A stretch of DNA of 6,163 nt from Spirochaetaceae bacterium (GTDB lineage: Bacteria; Spirochaetota; Spirochaetia; DSM-2461): contig JAEINM010000263.1 of NCBI GenBank assembly GCA_016342385.1, positions 1-6,163 on the forward strand, written 5' to 3'. Below, one piece after another: positions 1-5,239 of this stretch. The notes under the pieces were generated by a model. That model searched no databases and was not told where the DNA came from. It worked only from the letters and a program-made list of their open reading frames with translations. The number at the start of each line of letters is the position of its first letter. The first letter of the stretch is position 1. A program made the position numbers and the translations under genes.

Positions 1-16
1 TCAATGTCCGACAATC

Positions 17-769
17 CTACAAACAATAAAAACTACCCTTCATATGCCGTCCACCATCAACAAAAATCACCTGACCTGTTATAAAATCATTCTGCACCAG
101 AAAAACAAGAGTTTCACTTATCTGTTCTGTTGTTCCAATCGATTTTAGAGGATTGTCCTCTTTTACTCTTTTTTTCCATTTGTCAATTTCCCATGGTGTT
201 GAACCGGGAGGAGCCAAAATAGCCCCGGGAGCAATGGCATTAACTCTGATTCCCGGTGCCAGCTCGTGACTGAGCATCCTGGTAATTGAAAAAAGCATCT
301 TTTTACTCAAGTGATATGGCACATGAAGATGATCATAATCTGTTATTCTCGAATCAAGAAAATTGATAATGACACCCCTATTCACTCTGCAGGCCATTTC
401 TCTCGATAAAAAAAGAGGGACGAGGCTGTTTACATCAATATTGGTATGATAAGAATCTGATTCTCCTTCGAGGATCCCTTGAGGCTGGTATATTGAGGCA
501 CTGTTAATCAGGATATCAGGCCTGAAATTATAAGCATCTAATTCTTCAAACAACTCTGCTGCAGCATTTTTTCCAGAAAGATCTTTCTCTATGGGAAAAG
601 CGGTTCCACCGTCATTATTAATCAGGTCACAGAGTTCATAGGCATCAGTTTCAGATTTGTTGAAATGAACAGCCACATCTGCTCCGGCTTCCACCAGTTT
701 CATTGTCACTGCATTACCGATCCTCAATGCTCCTCCGGTAATCAGCGCTTTTTTTCCAATCATTTCCAT
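17..769 (-). CDS. Short-chain dehydrogenase of the pteridine reductase (PTR1/FolM) type
   Basis: This 250-residue protein has the normal single-domain length of the classical short-chain dehydrogenase/reductase family. The N-terminal Rossmann turn reads TGGALRIG (11-18), with the Arg at 16 typical of pteridine reductases. The stretch HFNKS (35-39) matches the NADPH-selecting HYHRS of PTR1. NSAS (89-92) replaces the usual NNAG, as in the pteridine reductase subgroup. The probable catalytic residues are Asp139 (in FLDSRIT, in place of the usual Ser), Tyr152 and Lys156 (YHLSK), which is the Asp-Tyr-Lys set of PTR1. The expected role is NADPH-dependent reduction of dihydropterin or dihydrofolate in the cytoplasm. 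The divergent neighbour is a folate enzyme, which supports this. The ATG at 769 lies shortly after an in-frame stop (782-784) and has no Shine-Dalgarno. On the same strand, TTG at 14-12 could open a following gene, but too little is visible. Exact substrate is uncertain: dihydromonapterin, biopterin and folate are all possible. Confidence 0.87.
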   Translation of the reverse strand: MEMIGKKALITGGALRIGNAVTMKLVEAGADVAVHFNKSETDAYELCDLINNDGGTAFPIEKDLSGKNAAAELFEELDAYNFRPDILINSASIYQPQGILEGESDSYHTNIDVNSLVPLFLSREMACRVNRGVIINFLDSRITDYDHLHVPYHLSKKMLFSITRMLSHELAPGIRVNAIAPGAILAPPGSTPWEIDKWKKRVKEDNPLKSIGTTEQISETLVFLVQNDFITGQVIFVDGGRHMKGSFYCL

Positions 770-780
770 ATGCAGGACAG

Positions 781-808
781 ATTAAACTCTTACAGAGGAA
801 CTTGTAAA
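781..808 (-). promoter_or_regulatory. Putative promoter of the pteridine reductase gene
   Basis: Read on the minus strand, TTTACA (808-803) and TTTAAT (786-781) are separated by 16 bases. Each matches the sigma-70 consensus at five of six positions. Transcription would begin near 774, only about five bases before the ATG at 769. This fits the lack of a Shine-Dalgarno. Prediction is from sequence only. Confidence 0.45.
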
Positions 809-830
809 GATGTCAGGAGCCGAATAGAAT
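802..830 (+). promoter_or_regulatory. Putative promoter of the 5-formyl-THF cyclo-ligase gene
   Basis: TTGTAA (802-807, four of six consensus) and TAGAAT (825-830, five of six) are separated by exactly 17 bases. Transcription would begin near 837, which is the A of the start codon, giving a leaderless mRNA. The -35 overlaps the -35 of the opposite-strand promoter (803-808), so the two polymerases would compete. Confidence 0.4.
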
Positions 831-836
831 CACAGG

Positions 837-1400
837 ATGGATAAAAAAAATGTAAGAAATGAAATATACCGTTACTATAAGGGACTTTCAGAAGATGAAA
901 TAAGACACTACAGCCGGGAGGCAACAAGTCTGATGATAAATCAGAAACTCTGGCTGGAAGCGCAGGTAATTCTGATTTTTCTATCCTTTAGAAAGGAATT
1001 CCATACGGGCTCCCTCATAGAAGCCTCTCTTGACAGGGGGAAGAAAGTGGCTGTTCCCCGCATTTACGGCAGAGAAATGAGGTTTCATTTTATTAATTCT
1101 CTAAGTGATGAATTTACCCTTAATAAATGGGGAATAAGGGAACCCCGGGAATCAGCTCCCCTATGGAGTCAGAAATATAAAAAGACGCTCATGCTCACTC
1201 CCGGACTGGCCTTTAACCTCAATGGCGGGAGATTAGGTCGAGGCGGAGGTTTTTATGATCGCTTCCTATCTGAATTCGGAAAGGATATTCAAACCACAGG
1301 ACTCTGTTTTGAAAAGCAGATACGCGATGATTTCCCCGTAGGTTCACAGGATTACAGGATTCAGTTCCTCTGTTCAAATAGAAAATTCTACTCAGTCTGA
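837..1400 (+). CDS. ygfA: 5-formyltetrahydrofolate cyclo-ligase (methenyl-THF synthetase)
   Basis: The 187-residue product has the usual length of the family. It converts 5-formyltetrahydrofolate to 5,10-methenyltetrahydrofolate using ATP, in the cytoplasm, returning this stored and inhibitory folate to the one-carbon pool. The family signature is plain: GGRLGRGGGFYDR (130-142), the glycine-rich phosphate-binding loop with the Tyr-Asp-Arg tail. Other conserved pieces are the basic N-terminus with Lys4 and Arg7, the FLSFRKEFHTGSLI block (48-61) with Glu54 and Thr57, VPRI (73-76), and GIREP (99-103). The C-terminal end is less typical, because the usual Asp-x-x-hydrophobic-Val-Thr-Glu ending is DYRIQFLCS here (172-180). 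The ATG at 837 is the first start after an in-frame TAG (825-827). An AGGAG lies at 815-819, which is too far away (17 bases) to be a good ribosome site. The last nine bases overlap the convergent gene. Confidence 0.93.
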   Translation: MDKKNVRNEIYRYYKGLSEDEIRHYSREATSLMINQKLWLEAQVILIFLSFRKEFHTGSLIEASLDRGKKVAVPRIYGREMRFHFINSLSDEFTLNKWGIREPRESAPLWSQKYKKTLMLTPGLAFNLNGGRLGRGGGFYDRFLSEFGKDIQTTGLCFEKQIRDDFPVGSQDYRIQFLCSNRKFYSV

Positions 1401-1760
1401 ATGCTGAAGGGTTTTATTTATTTCTTTTCCGGTCTGATGAGTAAAAACTTTGTGGAGAGTATCTCTGGGATCAATTTCATTCCCGGCAAAATCCTTAAGC
1501 TCTTTCATAGCCGTTCTAAAATCAGCAATACTCTCTTCAGATAAATTCAGCTCCACACCTCTTATGACTATGGAATTCAACCCTTCTGACACTTCAGTCC
1601 AATTCACTTCCCGTGCATCGCTGATATCCAGAGTTCCCTGAAGCATAACCTCGAGCAGAATTCTCTCCTCTTTTTCCCAGGAAAAATTGGCCAGGAGATA
1701 TTCCGCCTTGTCTTTATACTTTTCAGCTTTATTGCGCTGACTTCTTCTATTCTTCTTCAT
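1392..1760 (-). CDS. Uncharacterised small protein, 122 residues
   Basis: I do not recognise this family. The product is soluble and has no signal peptide or membrane segment. Residues 2-18 are strongly basic (KKNRRSQRNKAEKYKDK), which could contact nucleic acid. The remainder is acidic and mostly helix-like, for example residues 26-41 and a Ser-Glu-Glu-rich stretch near 73-92. The 3' end overlaps the convergent cyclo-ligase gene by nine bases, and the 5' end faces the next operon across 64 bases. The start ATG (1760) has only a weak purine stretch before it (AAAGA), not a real Shine-Dalgarno. A competing plus-strand reading at 1450-1641 is half the length and has no promoter or ribosome site. 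I therefore favour this strand, with moderate confidence that the gene is real. Confidence 0.6.
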   Translation of the reverse strand: MKKNRRSQRNKAEKYKDKAEYLLANFSWEKEERILLEVMLQGTLDISDAREVNWTEVSEGLNSIVIRGVELNLSEESIADFRTAMKELKDFAGNEIDPRDTLHKVFTHQTGKEINKTLQHSD

Positions 1761-1768
1761 ATATCTTT

Positions 1769-1798
1769 ATATTAACGCTTAACCTGTGCTTGATTCAA
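1769..1798 (-). promoter_or_regulatory. Putative promoter of the 122-residue protein gene
   Basis: On the minus strand, TTGAAT (1798-1793) and TAATAT (1774-1769) are 18 bases apart, each matching consensus at four of six. Initiation would fall around 1762, two bases before the ATG. The region is AT-rich, so chance matches are likely. The -35 shares the near-palindrome TTGATTCAA (1790-1798) with the opposite promoter. Confidence 0.3.
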
Positions 1799-1815
1799 TT
1801 TATATATGCTATTAT
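1790..1815 (+). promoter_or_regulatory. Putative promoter of the 193-residue protein and rarA operon
   Basis: A TATTAT hexamer (1810-1815) lies nine bases before the ATG at 1825. TTGATT at 1790-1795 is the best -35 candidate, but its 14-base spacing is short. An alternative uses TATATA at 1801-1806. If initiation is near 1822, the GTG at 1786 cannot be the start and the message has almost no leader. Confidence 0.3.
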
Positions 1816-1824
1816 TTTCTTAAT

Positions 1825-2406
1825 ATGGGTAAAATTAAATCAGCATTGGAACTGGCCATGGAAAAAACGGCCGATATGGCAATCGATAGAGATATGCTAA
1901 AACAGAAAGAACTTATAAGAAAGGGCCAAATTCTGGCTTCATCCATTTTGAATAAGAGTGAGAAAGACGGTGCGGCAAAGCTGCAGACCTATAAGGGCAA
2001 AGATCTGATATATGTGAAAAAAGGAATGGGTGAAACTCTACTTTCCAATATTAGGTTGCCTCTTTACCTCAATAGCGAAGACAATCTCCCTATCATTAAA
2101 GAGACTTTTTCTCTTATTTCTAAAAAAGAGGAAATATACTCTCTTGTATTCAGTCAACTGAAAGAACTATTTGAAAAATTTCTCGATGATATTCAGAATC
2201 TGACTGAAGGATTAAAGCAGCAGTATATGCCGGTTCTCAGGCAGAAACAGCAGCAGCTTATGCAGCAGACCGGCCAAAACGTTCAATTAGAGCCCGAACA
2301 GGATCCCGAATTCCTGGAAATACTGAGTAAAAACAGAAAGGCTTTAGAAGATCAGTATAACAATGTTATCGCTCAGGCAAAAGCCGAATTGATAAAGATC
2401 ATCTAA
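1825..2406 (+). CDS. Uncharacterised helical, Gln-rich protein in operon with rarA
   Basis: I do not recognise this family. From ATG 1825 the product has 193 residues. A longer reading from GTG 1786 adds 13 hydrophobic residues with no ribosome site and would start ahead of the likely -10, so I chose the shorter one. The protein is predicted cytoplasmic. Residues 1-42 are a charged amphipathic region, and residues 52-82 look like a short beta-containing segment (YKGKDLIYVKKG then IRLPLYL). Residues 92-150 and 162-193 are long helical stretches with a Gln-rich run QKQQQLMQQ (140-148), suggesting coiled-coil interaction. The stop codon is only 11 bases before rarA, so the two are very probably co-transcribed. 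A link to RarA or DNA repair is inference from this context alone. Confidence 0.75.
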   Translation: MGKIKSALELAMEKTADMAIDRDMLKQKELIRKGQILASSILNKSEKDGAAKLQTYKGKDLIYVKKGMGETLLSNIRLPLYLNSEDNLPIIKETFSLISKKEEIYSLVFSQLKELFEKFLDDIQNLTEGLKQQYMPVLRQKQQQLMQQTGQNVQLEPEQDPEFLEILSKNRKALEDQYNNVIAQAKAELIKII

Positions 2407-2417
2407 AACCGGTCGCC

Positions 2418-4616
2418 ATGGATTTATTCGAGTCTCAGACAAAAATGAACAGAGAGCCTCTTGCTTCCAGAATGAGGCCGAGAACTCTCGATGAGTTTGC
2501 AGGCCAGGAACATATCGTCGGGAAAGGCCGGTTGCTGCGGCGGTCTATACAGGCCGACCAGCTAACATCACTTATTTTTTACGGACCTCCCGGCACAGGG
2601 AAAACCACTCTGGCCAGAGTCATAGCCGGAACGACAAAGAGCAACTTTATAAGCCTCAACGCTGTTCTCTGTGGTGTTAAAGATATCCGGGCAGCTATTG
2701 ATGAAGCAAAAAACAGCTTCGATTTATATGACAGAAAAACCATACTCTTTGTCGATGAGGTGCACAGATGGAATAAAGCCCAGCAGGATGCTCTTCTGCC
2801 CTGGGTTGAGAATGGAACATTCATCCTGATAGGTGCCACGACAGAAAATCCCTACTTTGAGGTAAACAGTGCTCTGGTAAGCCGCAGTCGGATTTTCCAG
2901 TTGAAAGCACTGGATGATTCAGCGCTCATGTCCATTGCCGCCCACGCTCTGAAAAACAGAGCCAGAGGATACGGAAAATGGACGATAACCTATGAAGACG
3001 GAGCCCTGGAACACCTGGTAAAAATAGCATCCGGTGATGCTAGAACGCTTCTCAATGCTCTACAACTCGCAGTAGAGACAACAGCTGATGATTTTCCTCC
3101 CCCCGAAGGGGAAACGATACATATCAATATGAAAACTGCCGAGGAGAGTATACAGCAAAAAGCTGTTCTGTATGATAAAGAGGGAGACTATCACTTCGAC
3201 ACCATCAGTGCTTTTATAAAATCCATACGCGGTTCCGATCCCGATGCGGCTCTCTACTGGATGGCCAAAATGATAAGAGCCGGGGAGGATCCCAAATTCA
3301 TCATCCGCAGAATGATAATATCGGCTTCGGAAGATATCGGGCTGGCCGATCCCAATGCCTTAACGGTAGTGACATCAGCGGCAGCGGCCTATGACAGAAT
3401 AGGGATGCCTGAAGGAGCCTTTCCCATGACAGAAGCAGCTCTCTATCTGGCGACTGCGCCCAAATCCAACTCGGCTATGGCCTATTTTGACGCACTGAAG
3501 TCCGTTGTGAGCGAAGAAAACCATGAAGTACCCAACCATCTGAAGGACCCCAGTCGTGATAAACACAGCTTTGGCCATGGAGAAGATTACAACTATCCCC
3601 ATGCCTATCGCGACCACTGGATAGCCCAGGCCTACCTGCCGGAGGAACTGAAAGGACGGTTTTTCTATAAACCCTCGGCTAGCGGATATGAAGCGACAAT
3701 TCAGGAAGAGGTCGTCCGTCGCCGCGAAGCCCAGATGGCTGTAATGATAGAAAACAATCACGACGAAGTACTCACCTACTCTCCGGGAGATAAGGCAAGA
3801 GATAAATGGGTGAAAAGGGTCACATCGGGCCAGGGACAACTCCTTCAGGATATACGTGACCGCCTATTTAATAAACTTCAGATACAAAGACATGAAACAG
3901 TGCTGATAGGAGAGGAAAAAAGCGGTCTATTTCTCTGGGAGGCCTTTAGAAAAGCTCCCGAAGGTCTTGTATGCGGCCTGATTCCCGATGCCCGGGAGTT
4001 TGCACTGACAGAACACTATGCCCAAACACTCCCTGAAAATGAGCGCCCCTATATATATAACCGAGATATTCTCTCATTTAATCCAGATGACTATGAGGGA
4101 TCAAAAGGAATCCTTTTTGACTGTCTGACTGCACGTGACATTATAAGAACAGACCGGGACTGTAACGCTATATTTAAAGCTATGCTTGAAAAACTGAATA
4201 ATCGGGGAAGATTTGCTCTGGCGGAGCAAAATCCCTCGTGCGGCACAAAGTTGTCTTCATTTTTGGAAGAGGAAATTGATGCCTCTTCAATGGAAGAGCT
4301 GTTAAAAATTGAAGAACATCTATACAACAGTAGTGGATACAGCCGAAAAGATGAAATTATCACAACCATGAGTCATCTTCCCATTATTAATGTACAAATA
4401 GAAGATATTCCCATAAGTGATAAAAGAACAATCCTGCCCGAGCAGATGGAACGCTGGCTCAATAGAGATTCTGAAAAATCCTATGGGTATGCGATCCTGA
4501 AAGAACTCGGTGAAAGAAAATATACAGAAATAAAAGAAAAACTATTCTCTACACTCTCGGGCAAGACCGTTGAGTGGGAAAAATCATACTTATTTTTTTA
4601 TGGTGTAAAGGAATAA
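2418..4616 (+). CDS. rarA: RarA/MgsA AAA+ ATPase fused to a methyltransferase-like C-terminal domain
   Basis: Residues 1-440 are a full RarA (MgsA; Mgs1/WRNIP1 family), an ATPase that acts on DNA ends and stalled replication forks. Seen in order: PLASRMRPRTLDEFAGQ (14-30), Walker A GPPGTGKTT (56-64), Walker B ILFVDE (109-114) followed by the RarA hallmark VHRWNKAQQDALLP, sensor 1 IGATTENP (138-145), arginine-finger region SRSR (155-158), and sensor 2 GDAR (206-209). The clamp-loader-like tetramerisation domain follows, from about 250 to 425, with SIRGSDPDAALYW, SASEDIGLADP and YLPEELKGRFFY. Typical RarA stops near 430-450 residues. Here about 290 more follow. Part of them (494-605) has the pattern of a Rossmann methyltransferase: VLIGEEKSG (495-503), LVCGLIPD (517-524), ILFDCL (565-570), LNNRGRFALAEQ (593-604) and a closing YLFFYGVK (724-731). 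The glycine-rich SAM loop is degenerate, so activity is doubtful. RarA proteins with an unknown C-terminal fusion are known (for example in cyanobacteria). The start fits the family N-terminus but has no Shine-Dalgarno, so coupling to the gene ahead is likely. Confidence 0.95.
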   Translation: MDLFESQTKMNREPLASRMRPRTLDEFAGQEHIVGKGRLLRRSIQADQLTSLIFYGPPGTGKTTLARVIAGTTKSNFISLNAVLCGVKDIRAAIDEAKNSFDLYDRKTILFVDEVHRWNKAQQDALLPWVENGTFILIGATTENPYFEVNSALVSRSRIFQLKALDDSALMSIAAHALKNRARGYGKWTITYEDGALEHLVKIASGDARTLLNALQLAVETTADDFPPPEGETIHINMKTAEESIQQKAVLYDKEGDYHFDTISAFIKSIRGSDPDAALYWMAKMIRAGEDPKFIIRRMIISASEDIGLADPNALTVVTSAAAAYDRIGMPEGAFPMTEAALYLATAPKSNSAMAYFDALKSVVSEENHEVPNHLKDPSRDKHSFGHGEDYNYPHAYRDHWIAQAYLPEELKGRFFYKPSASGYEATIQEEVVRRREAQMAVMIENNHDEVLTYSPGDKARDKWVKRVTSGQGQLLQDIRDRLFNKLQIQRHETVLIGEEKSGLFLWEAFRKAPEGLVCGLIPDAREFALTEHYAQTLPENERPYIYNRDILSFNPDDYEGSKGILFDCLTARDIIRTDRDCNAIFKAMLEKLNNRGRFALAEQNPSCGTKLSSFLEEEIDASSMEELLKIEEHLYNSSGYSRKDEIITTMSHLPIINVQIEDIPISDKRTILPEQMERWLNRDSEKSYGYAILKELGERKYTEIKEKLFSTLSGKTVEWEKSYLFFYGVKE

Positions 4617-4617
4617 T

Positions 4618-4658
4618 CTGCCTAAGGGCAGGTCGCGATACGTCCTTACATTTTTTTT
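4618..4658 (+). terminator. Intrinsic terminator of the rarA operon
   Basis: Just after the rarA stop, TAAGGGC (4623-4629) can pair with GTCCTTA (4642-4648), giving seven base pairs with one G-U and a 12-base loop. Eight T follow at 4651-4658. An alternative five-pair hairpin CTGCC/GGCAG (4618-4622 with 4627-4631) overlaps and excludes it. Placement right after a stop and before a promoter supports termination. Confidence 0.65.
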
Positions 4659-4676
4659 CATAAATTTCTTTTCCTC

Positions 4677-4705
4677 TTGTTGACAAAAATCACCATATAT
4701 ATAAT
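4677..4705 (+). promoter_or_regulatory. Promoter of the tRNA cluster
   Basis: A perfect TATAAT is at 4700-4705. The -35 can be read two ways within CTTGTTGACA: TTGTTG (4677-4682) with an ideal 17-base spacer, or the perfect TTGACA (4680-4685) with a short 14-base spacer. Initiation would be near 4712, about 40 bases before tRNA-His. The leader contains GTTGATCT twice (4726-4733 and 4739-4746). Confidence 0.65.
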
Positions 4706-4750
4706 TATTGCTTTCGTTCGACGGAGTTGATCTACTCTGTTGATCTGCAT

Positions 4751-4824
4751 GGTGAATGTAGTTCAGTTGGTAGAGCGCCAGATTGTGGTTCTGGTTGTCG
4801 CGGGTTCAAGTCCCGTCATTCACC
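4751..4824 (+). tRNA. tRNA-His (anticodon GUG)
   Basis: The acceptor stem GTGAATG (4752-4758) pairs with CATTCAC (4817-4823). The extra 5' G (4751) faces C73 (4824), the special G-1:C73 pair recognised by histidyl-tRNA synthetase. The anticodon stem CCAGA/TCTGG encloses the loop TTGTGGT with GTG at 4785-4787. The T-loop is TTCAAGT (4805-4811). No CCA is encoded, so it must be added by the CCA-adding enzyme. This is the first gene of the four-tRNA cluster. Confidence 0.97.
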
Positions 4825-4835
4825 CGAAGTTATAT

Positions 4836-4909
<74 letters not shown>

Positions 4910-4962
4910 ATATTAACTTTGTTTTAGGAATTGACCGAAAGGTCTGGAATATTATACAATAC

Positions 4963-5043
4963 GCGAGCGTGGTGGAATTGGTAGACACGCTGGTCTTAGG
5001 AACCAGTGCCTCCGGTGTAAGGGTTCGAGTCCCTTCGCTCGCA
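4963..5043 (+). tRNA. tRNA-Leu (anticodon UAG)
   Basis: Acceptor GCGAGCG (4963-4969) pairs perfectly with CGCTCGC (5036-5042), and the discriminator is A5043, as expected for leucine. The anticodon stem CTGGT/ACCAG encloses CTTAGGA with TAG at 4997-4999, reading CUN codons. At 81 nucleotides it is longer than its neighbours because of the class II extra arm. The T-loop is TTCGAGT. No CCA is encoded. Confidence 0.96.
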
Positions 5044-5087
5044 TATCTGATGAATACGGAAACGTTACAGCAGATAGGTATTTTTTT

Positions 5088-5159
5088 GCGAAAGTAGCTC
5101 AGTGGTAGAGCTTCACGTTGCCAACGTGGATGTCGCGGGTTCAAGTCCCGTCTTTCGCT
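5088..5159 (+). tRNA. tRNA-Gly (anticodon GCC)
   Basis: Acceptor GCGAAAG (5088-5094) pairs perfectly with CTTTCGC (5152-5158), and the discriminator is T5159, as usual for bacterial glycine tRNA. The anticodon loop TTGCCAA carries GCC at 5120-5122, reading GGC and GGU. Its T-arm and flanks (5131-5152) are identical over 22 bases to those of tRNA-His (4796-4817). Seven T directly precede it. CCA is not encoded. Confidence 0.97.
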
Positions 5160-5174
5160 TAACAATAAGGTTTG

Positions 5175-5209
5175 GGCGATCTGGATGTTATCTGGATCGT
5201 CTTTTTTTT
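5175..5209 (+). terminator. Strong intrinsic terminator after the tRNA cluster
   Basis: Bases 5175-5186 pair with 5190-5201 to form a 12-bp stem, including three G-U pairs, closed by a three-base loop GTT. Eight T follow at 5202-5209. It ends the tRNA transcript 16 bases after tRNA-Gly and stands between the tRNAs and trigger factor. Confidence 0.88.
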
Positions 5210-5226
5210 ATACCTTAACTCTTATT

Positions 5227-5233
5227 AAAGGAA
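5227..5233 (+). promoter_or_regulatory. Ribosome binding site of tig
   Basis: AAAGGAA ends six bases before the GTG at 5240, a good Shine-Dalgarno at normal spacing. It supports the GTG as start. It is the only clear Shine-Dalgarno before any gene in the window. Confidence 0.8.
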
Positions 5234-5239
5234 AACGCC

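Noticed and set aside
1450..1641. Plus-strand 63-residue reading
   Set aside because: It lies wholly inside the longer minus-strand gene, with Ser/Thr-rich composition typical of an antisense shadow and no ribosome site.
1786..1824. Upstream GTG start extending the 193-residue protein to 206 residues
   Set aside because: There is no ribosome site, the added residues are hydrophobic and unlike a conserved N-terminus, and the likely -10 lies downstream of this GTG.
2579..2839. Minus-strand reading antisense to the Walker A/B region of rarA
   Set aside because: The plus strand is unambiguously RarA there; the antisense product has shadow-like composition.
3375..3839. Minus-strand 154-residue reading inside rarA
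   Set aside because: It is antisense to conserved RarA sequence, and its Phe/Cys/His-rich composition has no recognisable motif.
4091..4369. Minus-strand 92-residue reading inside the rarA extension
   Set aside because: It is antisense to a continuous open reading of the fusion protein; Ser-rich shadow.
4931..4960. Possible internal promoter TTGACC with TACAAT before tRNA-Leu
   Set aside because: With 18-base spacing, transcription would start inside tRNA-Leu (first base 4963), so no intact tRNA would result. The TTGACC is also part of the GAAA hairpin.
5044..5087. Terminator between tRNA-Leu and tRNA-Gly (TATCTG/CAGATA followed by seven T)
   Set aside because: The stem is only six AT-rich pairs and separated from the T-run by four bases. 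The T-run abuts tRNA-Gly, which has no promoter of its own that I can see.
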